Assembly: GCF_000699445.3 (NCBI RefSeq)
Contig: NC_067196.1
Coordinates: 88,080,364 to 88,144,363, forward strand
Source: Schistosoma haematobium
Lineage: Eukaryota; Platyhelminthes; Trematoda; Strigeidida; Schistosomatidae
Length of the DNA stretch: 64,000 nucleotides
Direction of reading: 5' to 3'
Numbering within the stretch: position 1 is the first letter of the stretch; each line of letters starts with the position of its first letter. The notes under the pieces are model-generated. The model did no database searches, was not told the origin of the DNA, and worked only from the letters and a program-made list of their open reading frames with translations. Both the position numbers and the translations under genes were made by a program. Positions 1 to 13,933 of this stretch are shown one piece after another.

Positions 1-457
1 ACCTCAAGAATGACGCAGTTTAACTTGGTCTAGTGATTTTAACCATTAGTAGTAAGGTCTAAAATTTGCAAGGTCAATACATCAAAGATCGACTGTGACT
101 GTTGATTTTAGACGATAAGACCACTAGTAACCCAGATTTGTTTTCAGGTACCATGTGAAGAAATATGCTTCGAATTGGATAACTAGCAAGGAAGTTTCAA
201 CCGTTTATATAACCATAACAACACTATAGCTCACTTGACCAGCCTAAATAATTAATTGGAAAAATGATAAAAACAAATGACAACTTCTAGTGACAGTTGG
301 ACGAGAAGAGATGGCGATTTTTGAAGTGATTTAAACAAAAAGTAACCTGTTAAAAGATTGGTAGTAAATTAATAAGTGAATCAATGAAACCTATACGAAG
401 ATTTAAAAAAGAACTTTTTGGTTTTGTTTCCTTCCATAGAAAAACCAATACACTTAC

Positions 458-694
458 TTCATATTCAACTAACTCATGTAAACGATTATCACTTGGGCTA
501 GTCAGCAAAACATGTTGATAATCAGGTGGAATTGAATTAAACGAGAAACTAGAATTGTTTAATTTAACTGTACTATCCACTGCATGAACATGCAATGATT
601 CAAATAAGGAATGTTTATTACTGGCACTGCTGCATGCAGCTGTACACTTGGATCGTAATGCTTCAAAATCGGCAGAAAGTTGTTGTAATTGATT
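458..694 (-). CDS. GOLGA4: Golgin-like gene, exon leading into the GRIP domain (79 codons)
   Basis: Acceptor TTTTCTACCTAG, starts NQLQQLSADFEALRSKC and ends RLHELVEYE before gtaagt, phase 0. After a short coiled coil comes a Ser/Asn linker, then the lead-in to GRIP; the family continues with a YLRxVL motif that should open the next exon left of the window. The intron upstream of this exon (695-5487) carries the ribozyme array. Confidence 0.82.
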
Positions 695-3600
695 CTAGGT
701 AGAAAATGGAGAGAAAAAAACAAAAAAAAGTATTATCTTTGTGCAGGTGACTCTTTTTCGTCGTGTAACCAGTATTTACTGATGGTATTTGAAAAGTAAC
801 GAGCTCTGGACACATCTGTTATTTATGCTGTTTCCTAAATTTGGAACATAGAAAGTATAACATCCATACGAAATCGATACTTTCAGGTCTCACGAAGAAC
901 ACAACTAACTTAGTTTTTTAAAAAAATCCACAACAAATAGTTCATAAATTCCAAGTTCAATCATTCTATAAAACCAAGTGATCCCATCACCAACGTAATA
1001 ATAATAATAATAATAATAACAATAATAATAATAAACAGACACGTTATTCATTGTCGCATGCTTCCTTGCAACAAATAAATTCTACCACAACAAATGGAGA
1101 ATCGTATTATGATTAGATGGTGGTTGGAGGTAGTCAACAGGAAACCCTGGACCCGGGTTTCGTGCTACTTGGCACTCGTCAGCAAGGTGTACCTGTAATC
1201 TTGAGGGAACTGGTGCTCCCTGGCGGATTCGATCTCGTGTCACCCAGCTTCACAGTCAGAGACGTTACCACTGAGCTATCCGAGCCGTGACTGACCTCCT
1301 GTAGGACTGAGATGTAATCACAATTGATTGATCACTGGGTGGTGATCAATCTCATGCTTGTCTAGTCCTTATTAGTGCAGATCGAATGCTATCGATCATG
1401 TTGCAATGTGGCCACCAGTCTAGGTGACTCGACACTGCGGGCACTATGTATTGAGATTAGATGGTGGTTGGAGGTAGTCAACAGGAAACCCTGGACCCGG
1501 GTTTCGTGCTACTTGGCACTCGTCACACCTCCAACCACCATCTAATCTCAATACATAGTGCCCGCAGTGTCGAGTCACCTAGACTGGTGGCCACATTGCA
1601 ACATGATCGATAGCATTCGATCTGCACTAATAAGGACTAGACAAGCATGAGATTGATCACCACCCAGTGATCAATCAATTGTGATTACATCTCAGTCCTA
1701 CAGGAGGTCAGTCACGGCTCGGATAGCTCAGTGGTAACGTCTCTGACTGTGAAGCTGGGTGACACGAGATCGAATCCGCCAGGGAGCACCAGTTCCCTCA
1801 AGATTACAGGTACACCTTGCTGACGAGTGCCAAGTAGCACGAAACCCGGGTCCAGGGTTTCCTGTTGACTACCTCCAACCACCATCTAATCTCAATACAT
1901 AGTGCCCGCAGTGTCGAGTCACCTAGACTGGTGGCCACATTGCAACATGATCGATAGCATTCGATCTGCACTAATAAGGACTAGACAAGCATGAGATTGA
2001 TCACCACCCAGTGATCAATCAATTGTGATTACATCTCAGTCCTACAGGAGATCAGTCACGGCTCGGATAGCTCAGTGGTAACGTCTCTGACTGTGAAGCT
2101 GGGTGACACGAGATCGAATCCGCCAGGGAGCACCAGTTCCCTCAAGATTACAGGTACACCTTGCTGACGAGTGCCAAGTAGCACGAAACCCGGGTCCAGG
2201 GTTTCCTGTTGACTACCTCCAACCACCATCTAATCTCAATACATAGTGCCCGCAGTGTCGAGTCACCTAGACTGGTGGCCACATTGCAACATGATCGATA
2301 GCATTCGATCTGCACTAATAAGGACTAGACAAGCATGAGATTGATCACCACCCAGTGATCAATCAATTGTGATTACATCTCAGTCCTACAGGAGGTCAGT
2401 CACGGCTCGGATAGCTCAGTGGTAACGTCTCTGACTGTGAAGCTGGGTGACACGAGATCGAATCCGCCAGGGAGCACCAGTTCCCTCAAGATTACAGGTA
2501 CACCTTGCTGACGAGTGCCAAGTAGCACGAAACCCGGGTCCAGGGTTTCCTGTTGACTACCTCCAACCACCATCTAATCTCAATACATAGTGCCCGCAGT
2601 GTCGAGTCACCTAGACTGGTGGCCACATTGCAACATGATCGATAGCATTCGATCTGCACTAATAAGGACTAGACAAGCATGAGATTGATCACCACCCAGT
2701 GATCAATCAATTGTGATTACATCTCAGTCCTACAGGAGATCAGTCACGGCTCGGATAGCTCAGTGGTAACGTCTCTGACTGTGAAGCTGGGTGACACGAG
2801 ATCGAATCCGCCAGGGAGCACCAGTTCCCTCAAGATTACAGGTACACCTTGCTGACGAGTGCCAAGTAGCACGAAACCCGGGTCCAGGGTTTCCTGTTGA
2901 CTACCTCCAACCACCATCTAATCTCAATACATAGTGCCCGCAGTGTCGAGTCACCTAGACTGGTGGCCACATTGCAACATGATCGATAGCATTCGATCTG
3001 CACTAATAAGGACTAGACAAGCATGAGATTGATCACCACCCAGTGATCAATCAATTGTGATTACATCTCAGTCCTACAGGAGGTCAGTCACGGCTCGGAT
3101 AGCTCAGTGGTAACGTCTCTGACTGTGAAGCTGGGTGACACGAGATCGAATCCGCCAGGGAGCACCAGTTCCCTCAAGATTACAGGTACACCTTGCTGAC
3201 GAGTGCCAAGTAGCACGAAACCCGGGTCCAGGGTTTCCTGTTGACTACCTCCAACCACCATCTAATCTCAATACATAGTGCCCGCAGTGTCGAGTCACCT
3301 AGACTGGTGGCCACATTGCAACATGATCGATAGCATTCGATCTGCACTAATAAGGACTAGACAAGCATGAGATTGATCACCACCCAGTGATCAATCAATT
3401 GTGATTACATCTCAGTCCTACAGGAGATCAGTCACGGCTCGGATAGCTCAGTGGTAACGTCTCTGACTGTGAAGCTGGGTGACACGAGATCGAATCCGCC
3501 AGGGAGCACCAGTTCCCTCAAGATTACAGGTACACCTTGCTGACGAGTGCCAAGTAGCACGAAACCCGGGTCCAGGGTTTCCTGTTGACTACCTCCAACC

Positions 3601-6600
3601 ACCATCTAATCTCAATACATAGTGCCCGCAGTGTCGAGTCACCTAGACTGGTGGCCACATTGCAACATGATCGATAGCATTCGATCTGCACTAATAAGGA
3701 CTAGACAAGCATGAGATTGATCACCACCCAGTGATCAATCAATTGTGATTACATCTCAGTCCTACAGGAGGTCAGTCACGGCTCGGATAGCTCAGTGGTA
3801 ACGTCTCTGACTGTGAAGCTGGGTGACACGAGATCGAATCCGCCAGGGAGCACCAGTTCCCTCAAGATTACAGGTACACCTTGCTGACGAGTGCCAAGTA
3901 GCACGAAACCCGGGTCCAGGGTTTCCTGTTGACTACCTCCAACCACCATCTAATCTCAATACATAGTGCCCGCAGTGTCGAGTCACCTAGACTGGTGGCC
4001 ACATTGCAACATGATCGATAGCATTCGATCTGCACTAATAAGGACTAGACAAGCATGAGATTGATCACCACCCAGTGATCAATCAATTGTGAATCGTATT
4101 ATATTCCACTTTAACATTTTTTAATTGTAAATATATTAAACCATTAATTTTATTTATTTATTTGAACTCATAGATATTGGTACAAGGGGGCACCGAATAT
4201 ATATGCGCCACACAAATCTCATTTGATTTGTGTGAAGGCTATGATAATGCCCAGGTGCCCAAACCGAAGCAGGTGGTTTTCTTAGGGGGCCAAACCCCGA
4301 GCCTTTGACCTGAAGGTCTGGTCCACAAGGCAGTGGAGCAACGTCAAGAGATGCAGTCCCATGGTAGCCGGTGACCAGCAATTGGTTCATACTCCATTTG
4401 TTCGTTCAGGATACTGGAGCTCATGTGCACCATTGGTTTGGAATCTGGTTAAAGTGCCGGATATTGGCTTTTCGACCTTTCGATTTCGTAAACAACACCC
4501 CGCCACGAGAAGGCAGTGAGTAGGACTTCCTCGGCAGAGTCTATATACGCGTGGCCATGTGAGAGCATTTCGAGAGGGAAAGCTGACTCTCTTTACTCTC
4601 AGCCGTACCAGGTCATTTAGGGGCTGTCATTTGTTTTTATTTACAAACTATGTTCAGCAAGTATCTCCCCCTATCCATTTTTATCGCATAAATGATAAGT
4701 CTTGTTACTGAATGCTTAGGCATTGGGATTTCTAACGATTTATTCCTAGTGCAAAGAAATTTACTTTGAACGCTGAACAGAGAATAAACAACGATATATA
4801 TGGAAGGAACTTTACTTCAGAATTTATTTGTTCATGAACATAAAGCGAGGGTAATTATAGTGTTTCATGTGATTCCAGAAGTTTCTAGAAAATAAGTTAA
4901 ACTTGATAACAGAATCTGTAAATATCTAGTCAGATAATGATAAAATACTCTGCTGTCTCTTAGAGTTACCTTGGCGACTTCCAAAAAGCGCTGATTATTC
5001 AAAGTATTTTTAGCATTTTCTAGATTTTTTCAAACTTCTAGGAATTATCAAGGGTTCCTAATAAAAAATATATCTGATGTACGAATTTCAATGTCATCTT
5101 CATTTGTTTTACTGAAGGACAAACGTCAAAGTAAATATACCAACAACCATGGTGTTTTCGGATCAATTTCAAAATATTCAACTTCGCAAGAGCAATGTTG
5201 TAACGTTTCGTTCTATTCGAGACAAATATTCGATTGCATAATCAGTAGAAAAAAGCCAAAGAGGCAACATTGTGAAACAAATTATCAAATCAAAATCATA
5301 CGAAATTCAATCGTTCTGGATCATGAAGATACCTTGTACAAATGCATATATACGTTATGCCCATTATTTATTACCCCAATAGTACTGACTAAATAAAGCT
5401 ATCATTTGTATTTATACAATAAGTTGGAGATATACATATTTCCTCAGCTATAATCCAATACTATATCAGAATAAAAAATAAACTTACTTGAAGATCTGTA
5501 TTGTGTAATTGAAGCGCTTCATAATCACGTATAGGAACCGAAGTAGGATATCGAGATTGGCGCAATGCTGGGTGTCTATAACGAAAAAAGAGGTGAATAA
5601 AACGAAACGAATGCCATAATATTTTTTGATGCTAACTTTCCAGTTTTACTTTATGTGTAGTAAAGGTCTTCTCATGGACTTCAACCAGTTAGACAAATAT
5701 TTAACACTAAGAAGCAGTAGATGATAATTGAGTTGACATGTTTAAGGAACACATTAACAAAGTATAAGCACTACATATCAAAGAATGGGAGTCTTCAGGT
5801 AACTCATGCTGCCTACCAATTAAACCACTGAGCTAGTCATTCAATCACAAGCAACGCAGAACCAGGCAAATATGAGAATCACCACAAAATGTTACACTAC
5901 ATAAGGGACAGTGTCAGAGATAGTAGGAAACATTCAGCGTAAACAATATAATTCCGCGAGAAAAATTAATTTATGGAATAAAACGTTTATGATAACTTAA
6001 AAATCACAAGTCGATTTAAGCTAGACCACCACTAAGAACCTGAAAGTACTGCATGGGCGTTTCGTCCTAGTATTGAACTCCTTAGTACTGCGTGTCCACG
6101 AACCTACAAGCGAAACTCGAACCTAGGACCTTCGGTTTCGCGTGTGAACCCTTAACCTCTAAACCAACCTACGTATTAAATACAACAAAGATAGTAACAT
6201 TGAAATTCAATTTTTCCAACTTACAAAGAATCAAGAGAATCTGACTGCAGTATTTCTTGACGTACTTTTTCAATCCAATCATCACACTCATCATTTGACT
6301 GTAGATGAGTATTATTATTTACTTCAGAACACAATTCAGTTGATGACACGGTTCCATTATCATGATTACAAATCTAAAGAACAAATATAAAAAGAAATTA
6401 GTTGGAGTACCATTGGACGCCAAAACCACTCGGCAGTTTCGCTTTATCCCGGTCTCGAGCTCCTTAACGGTATCCATCTACAACCTCATCAGTAATCCAA
6501 CTCAGGACAGAACGCTAAGATAATAGAACTAAAGTGATCGTCTGCATCTAATGGTATATTTTAAACTTCAACCAATTAACAACATAGAATGATGATTATT

Positions 6601-9600
6601 CAACGCCACTATTGACGACCATTCCACTCCCGACATGTCGAACATCAATCGAAACTTCTCACTTAGAACTTTAAAGACATTTTGAAGTATACCCACTGGT
6701 GAGCTAAATACTATAAATTACTTGAAGGGATAGTACTACCAATCAGTAAAATCATTACTTATTCAAAAAAGATATTTAAGAAATCCAAACAAAACCTACA
6801 TTATTATTAGTAGTAGTGTTAATAAGTGAATTGTTTTCATTGAGTTTTATATTACATTGTACATCGACTTCATGACGAGAAACAATTGGTTGGGTTGATG
6901 TTGTAACAGGTGTATCGACCACTTTAATGGGTTCATATTTAGCTTCAACGGTATTATTATTTTCTGTTAAACGCTTGAAATATATGTAGAAGATAACATT
7001 TGACAATTTAGTTTTTTTCAAAAACAGAAATAATGTAATTCATAAAAAGAACACGAAAAGGACTCTTTTTCTGAAGTACAAATTATGTAGGAGCTGAAAA
7101 TGACATTGAAAAAAACACAATCTGTTGATATGGATATGTCTGAGAAATTTACTAAATATGTTGAAAGCTCTGTACGCAAACACGTCAGAAAAACTAAAAG
7201 GATAACAATCATTTCTTGACATTTCAGCTAAGCAGTAGGCTTAGGCAGGGTTTCCCAAATCTGAGTACCATTCCTCTTTAATTTTCTCACCGATAACATT
7301 CTGAAGACGGCTTGGAATGAAATTAAATGATAATGGTGGTGTAGATTTGTTACCTGGAGAAAGGTTTTTCAATTTTGGGGATAGAGATGACATTGTCTTA
7401 CTGTGCGATGATACGCAAGCTATGTAAATCGCACTTAATCAGCTGGCAATTACTGACCGTAACTATCACGTGTAATTCGTTTTTTAATGACAAATACTTC
7501 TAAAAGTATGCATCCACTTTTTTGGTATCATATTTCACTAGAATATAAACGTGTACTAAATAAATAGATTAAATTAAAGAGTAAACTGTTGAGTTGATGA
7601 AGTAAAATTCAACACCTTGAAGTCCATTGCCAGAGTCATTCAATTATCATAAGCAATGTAGAACCTGACACATGTATGTGCATCAACCCAAGTTACTAAG
7701 CCATGTTTTAACCCAGCAAGATGAAGTTATCGAGACGAATATCCAAGTAGTAGAAGTAGTAATAATACCAGAGGTAATAGAAAATGAGGCAAAGACAATA
7801 TAATTCAGGAGAAAAAAAATGAATTTACAGAATAGAAAGTATAAAGCAACTTAAAAACAGAAGATCCATAGTAAGACAAGAATGAGTGTGCTTCGCAATT
7901 GAGACAGATTTCCAGCAGTATCACTGAAATTCTTCAATCACTGATCATGAAATTCGTATGGACTCCAACCAGATAGTAGTAAAAAAATGCCCTGGTACGG
8001 CCGAGGGTGAGAAAAGTCCGCTCTCCCTCTCGAAATGCTTGCATATGGCCACACTTATACAGCCACTCCTAGGGAAGTCCTACTGCCTCATGGACGATGT
8101 ATTGTTTAAGAAACTGAGGAGAAGAGAAGTGAATGTTTGGCGCTTAAATCGAGTTTGGGGTACAGACCATCCACTTACGAGAGTTGGAAAACCCTGATTT
8201 CAAACTAACGGTGCACGTGAGTTAAAGGATCGTAAGAGGACAAATGGCATATGAACATATTCCTGATCATTGGCCAACATGGGACCGCACCTCCTAACAT
8301 TGCTCCACCTTCTCCTAGTGGATTAGATTTCTAAGTCAAAAGCTCAGAGAGTAAAACCCTCAGAAAACCACCTGTTTCGGCTTGGGCACCGAGAAGTATC
8401 CTAGCCCACGCACAAATCAAGTGATGACTACTGCTAAAAAATTTGGGTATCTTGTGTGAGCCGTACTCAAAATGGAAACTGTAGGTGACCTATTTGAAAC
8501 TTTCTGGTAACATGACTCAAAGTCGATCACAGTGGTGTGGATGATTTTACTCTTCATCTTGAATTCCCTTCACACATATCTTTCCACTTTGTTTTCATAA
8601 ACCACATTCTCAATGTTTAGTCCTTCTTCTAATCAATGCTACTGCACTATTTTGATCTCTTTAGTTATTTTCAGCTCGTTGTGTTAATGTGGTAAGGAGA
8701 CTTGAGTAAACGTACATCTGTACCAGACTTTATGTTGATGACAGCTGTGTCTGTTTGACAATCTATTTTCAACTAGTAACTATTGTGAACGTAGTCATCA
8801 TTAATGTATCCTCAAACGTGATGTTTTCTCCCACTCCTCAATCTGTAATGAACATAACATTTTATTCAGCTATTGACACTTTTCCCTAAGGGCTTAACTG
8901 AGTTTCAACCCTTCCTTAATGCATGTCAAACTTATTCCATTGATATAGACGAATATTCACTAAACTGACGGTCATAAAAATAGTGAGTACAAACAGAGGG
9001 TGACGACGCTAGATTTTTACAAAGCTCCTACAACTTTTTGATGCTAATCGGTGCAATTCATTGTATAGTGAGTACAATGTACACATAGGTCTTTACAGTG
9101 TAAAATTTCAGTGATTATGCAAAGGTACTGTAATGTCTGGTTGACAAAATGTGAAACTATTGTAAAGGTAGTGACTATGTATCTGTTCTGTTTTTGAACG
9201 CAGATAAATGTGAAGTTTTTATCGAAAATAGTTAATACAAATGAATAGTGAATCATGTTATAGGTTATTCATATAATTCAAATTACCAATTACACCTAGG
9301 ACCAAGAGCATTCGACATTCAGGGGAGTAACATTGAATTCTCATTTTAAAAAATAAGTCATTTTTACTACAAACATTTCAGTTATTAAACTGGATAATGA
9401 TAAAATTAAATACTACCAACTCACTTTTAACTCCGATTGTAATTCAATAATACGATTCTTAAGTCTTGTATTCTGACGATCATAGTCTGAGATAGTTTCC
9501 TCGAAATATGCTAATTTTTTGGAATGACTTTGTTCCATTTGTTTTAACTTTGTTAATGTTTGATCTATGAATATTAGAAAAAAAAATTTACATGTAAGCA

Positions 9601-12600
9601 AAACGGATTGGAGGGTAATTTACTAAACAGATGGCTAATAAATGTGAAAATAATCATAAGTCTGGTCTATCCCCACCCACCCCCCCTTTTAGATTAACCA
9701 TAAATTTTAGAGTAAGTAAAAGATATTGGATTGAGAAACATGATATTCCTCCCCCCCCCAAAAAAAGAATCTCAACTAGAATCAATAAGAAAATGAATTC
9801 CTAAAACTATCAAAGAGAACTTGTAATCGGCGCGCGCAAAGTTGAATTTGACTCTTTGAAACTTAGATTCTTGATGGTTTATTTACAAGGAGATCATTGA
9901 ATTTCTGATTGTTATATGCTACTGTTATGGTGAATTGAACTGTAATGAAATAAATGGGACTATCAAATAATCTTAAATGTTACACTATTATGTTACAATA
10001 TTAGTATGGTTACTAGTCATTATGTGTCAGAGTTCCACTACAACATTTTAACCAAAAAATGGTGTTAATAATAAATAGTCAATAAAAGATGACGGAGAAT
10101 TCGATGCAAATTTATATCGACTCTACTAGTTTTTTTTTGGAATCAAATTTAGCACAAAAACAATGCCAAAAAAAAGATTAAAAGTCAAAGTGATAAATAT
10201 CAAGAGAAACGACGAACATAACTTTAAAGGAACAAAAGAAATCACTAGACTTGGATTGTGGTTATCATATTAGTGGTGGGCAACGAAAGCAAAAGCAATA
10301 GAAAACGATGCGGTGATATGTAACAGTAGAGAACTTGTCAGATTTATCAAAGACACTGGTATTAAAAATTCAGGAGTTGATGGGGCTATTTCAGGAAAAG
10401 AACAATGATCAACTCTCAACTCATGAGGCTGAAACAATAGGCAGAACAATAAATATATTTCTGTTATATCCCAATGAGAGGAAAAATTGTATTTCTAAAG
10501 TTTCGTGACCTAATATAAGCCACTTTTTCAGAGCGAGTGAATCTTTATCGACTGAAATGGTTAGTATAAGTATTACGCATGTCCATCTACAAAAAACGTC
10601 GATGAGCGATTTTGTCTGGTAAAAGAGTAGGTTGAAGGCTAGAGGGAGCCAAGTCTAGATATGGCATCAGCCCATGAAGACAGTGACTGTAGGAACTGAG
10701 CCATGTAGGCAGGTCCAGGTTACCACATCGGAATCCGGGTCATTATCGCGGTTAATGGTTGAAGATCTTGGATAATATAGCTCAAATCGTTTGGACGCAT
10801 TCAATTGCTGACTCCATCTAGATCCGATGCTTATAAATCCCTTATAAAGTTTTCTCGAACCCCACGATCCAAGCTTAATCATTTCTATTACAAATAATAC
10901 TGTTACTACCTGTACTATTCTGTGACTAACCCTTACAATTTCATCTCACTGTGCTAATGAAGTTTGGCAACTTGAAACGATGTACACATCCATCAGATTC
11001 TACATTATATATAACTGACTGACTCACTTAATATTTTCAAAAGCATTTATTACGATGGATTGTCCGAACATCAACTATAAAATTTACACCTGTCACCAAC
11101 GCAACATAGTTCAAGAATTAATAACTTTATAGACCGATATAGTATTTCAGTGTATCTGCTAGTACGATTATTACAACTTATCCTATACATAATTGCATCG
11201 AGTTAGCTACTCAGTAAGTATGTAGAACATTTATTAAACATATATACTCAATGAAAGTTGACAACCACATCCATCGAATTACCATTACTACTTAGTGTCA
11301 TACACTCAACTCCCCTAATTAATAATAATGATAATGATAATCATAATATTAATAATAGTAATAATAATAATAGTAATAGCAATAATAATAATAGTGATAA
11401 TAGTTAACGATAAACAAACCAATTTCAATATTTTGTCGTGTGATCACTTCACGTTCATTAGTTGATAACTTCTGTTCAAATTCTCTTGTTATTTCTTGAA
11501 TATAATTTGCTTGTTCAGTTTTTAATAATTCTATTTGCATTTGATACTTTTCGTGAATTTCTGATGCGGAATCACTGAAAAAGAAATTTTTCAAAAGGTA
11601 AAAAATAATTTTTTTTCTCTCAACAACACCAAAACGACTTCAACTTACAATAGAGGATATTATTATAAAATATGTTATTAAGTGCCATAATCAATAAAGT
11701 GTAGTTCGAAACAACTTAATAAACAAGAGGAAACAACACATTCAATATAATAGTTAAGACTGATTAATGTGTTAAAGGTGAAATAATCAACAATGGAGAA
11801 GGAGATTAAGTTGTAAGTGATAATAAAGAGATAGTGGGCGAGACTCTAATTTATGGACGAGCCAATCAGAGGCGTTTTAGAGATTTCAAGGGTACGGCGC
11901 CAACTTCAGTGCTTAATGCTAACTTACGATCAGTTCACAGGGAATTTTGTACAAAACGTGATAATTGAGCGGCTATAACAAATTAAACGGCGAGATTATA
12001 GTTTGTGGACGAATCAATCAGGTATAAGATAATAGATCTCGGATTTTAACGCGAAAGCCTTTCATCCACTTGGATAAATAAATTTCTGGCATTATAGCTG
12101 ATGTCAGTTCGTGATGAAAACCCTAAATATAATTCCTAACTAAGGTAAATTATGGCAATTATCGCGAACTGGATAATAAAAGCACCAGTAACATTGGCTG
12201 TAGCCAGGTACTACAATATATACGGATGTTTGGAGAGCGTACAGACTCCTACATAAGCTTGTTTATGTGCATCGTGTCGTTATCCACAAGTAGCATTTTG
12301 TGCACTCAACAACCGGAGTGCACATAAACAATATTGAAGCTATGTGGTCGAGGCTGAAAGAGTTTTTGAGACTTTATCATGGCTCCAGAGGCCGACTATT
12401 CTGTAGCCGTATGGATGATTTCCTCTACTGCATGCATTACGATTTTAGAACCTCTGAACCTCTTTCTAACCTTGACAAGTTTTTGAACCACATATTAGAA
12501 GTGTATCTAATTTATTTCTTTGGTTTCGTATAATATATTTTCACTCTATACTGACTGTTTGCTGATTGGCTAATATTTCTCAAGGTCACTTCAGATTCGT

Positions 12601-13854
12601 TCAAAGGTCGTCCTTAAATTATAGATGAAATAAACTGTTAATAAATGAGTGACAACCAAAGTACCTATTTAATATAAAATTAAACTTTACATATTGAGTG
12701 AATTTCAGTGGAATGTTTCAGATTTTAAGTTATAAATCATAGTGAAGAGATAATGTAACTGATGAGCGTTAAAATTATATAACTATCTTATCATGAGAAT
12801 GATTAGTGTACTACACTTTCTTTCTGTATGCAAAGGTAAGACAGAAAGCACTTGATGGCAATGATCTCTGCAAAATAGAGTAAAAAAGGTGTAGGTTGCC
12901 TGTTAATTATTTTGAATGCTTTTGAAACATTCACGTTGTGTCCACTATCCATTAAATGTTTAGTAATCGCATTTTTGAAAATTTTACTTTTCTTTCAAGG
13001 ACAAATTATGGGGAATATGTTCTGAAAACCTTGTAGATGCCCTTCTTTCAATTCTTCTTATATACTTGTTTCCACAAGTACATGTGAATTCGTAAATACA
13101 GTTGAAGGCGATCTCAGAAGGGTATTGATCCACTTTTTATTAATTTAAAGAACATCTGGTGTTATAGACCGAAAATAGTAGAGCTTAAAGGGAGCCCATC
13201 ATTGGTACTGCTTTAATACTTTTATCGATCCTTCCTGAAATCTTTTCACCTCTGAATGCAAGCCCGACAAATACAAGTTGTCTGCCAACAGTTGATCGTT
13301 CAGGACCTTGCATAATCGTTCTCTCGTACTTTTTTGGATATTCATTTTCCTGTTACCGCTCATTATACTACCTCTACTATTCTTAGTTTAGGCCTGACAA
13401 TTTCATCTCTCTGTGCCAAAAGGGTATGGCAACTTGAAACGATGTACATACGTACCATGTTCTACGTTGTGACTGACTAACGATCTCGGACCATAATAAA
13501 TAAATACCAACGGTATTAGTTTTACTCACCAATTGTGATCCCACAAATCTTGTTGATTCTTTTTAGAATTATCATTAATTTCCAAATTCCTTGATTCTAA
13601 TTCCTCAATTTTTATTTGTAATTTTTCACATGATTTACATTGATCTGCATGCTCCAGTTGTAATTGTTTCAATTTCTCTTCAGTTTCATGTAGTATATTT
13701 TGTAATTCAATTTCACGACGTGATGGAGTAGCGGATGATTTTTTACTAGTTTCTAACTCTTGTAAGACTTGTTTTAAACGATTTCTCAGTTCCTATGAAT
13801 ATTTCACCCCAGAAAAAACAGAAATGTTTAGCGTATTGGTGTAACCAGTAAAAC

Positions 13855-13933
<79 letters not shown>

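Larger units (their letters stand above)
1111..4090 (+). mobile_element. Tandem hammerhead/tRNA-like array inserted as a block (344-bp unit)
   Basis: Direct units start at 1527, 1871, 2215, 2559, 2903, 3247, 3591 and 3935 (partial), an exact 344-bp step. To the left, 1111-1524 is 1.2 units in the opposite orientation. The outer sequence GAATCGTATTAT occurs at 1099-1110 and again at 4091-4102 and is not part of the unit, so it is a 12-bp target-site duplication around the whole block. Units look identical except one site that alternates. Each unit has a tRNA-like segment, then a hammerhead, then a 10-bp hairpin (in unit 1 at 1651-1676). Close to, but distinct in sequence from, classical Smalpha repeats. 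It sits antisense to the golgin gene, in its intron. Confidence 0.9.

Noticed and set aside
1716..1790. Functional tRNA gene (also the other seven copies)
   Set aside because: A and B boxes fit, but the acceptor ends and anticodon arm do not fold well and the segment is always embedded in the repeat; treated as a tRNA-like promoter.
1111..4090. CRISPR array
   Set aside because: Repeats are 344 bp, contiguous, without variable spacers, in an animal genome.
4154..4390. 78-codon minus-strand ORF (also 51704-51961, 51847-52158)
   Set aside because: SINE-like family A sequence; frames are not kept between copies.
5091..5396. 101-codon plus-strand ORF in a golgin intron
   Set aside because: No splice context, no domain, composition of intron DNA.
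7958..8197. 79-codon ORF
   Set aside because: Lies inside SINE-like family A; not open in other copies.
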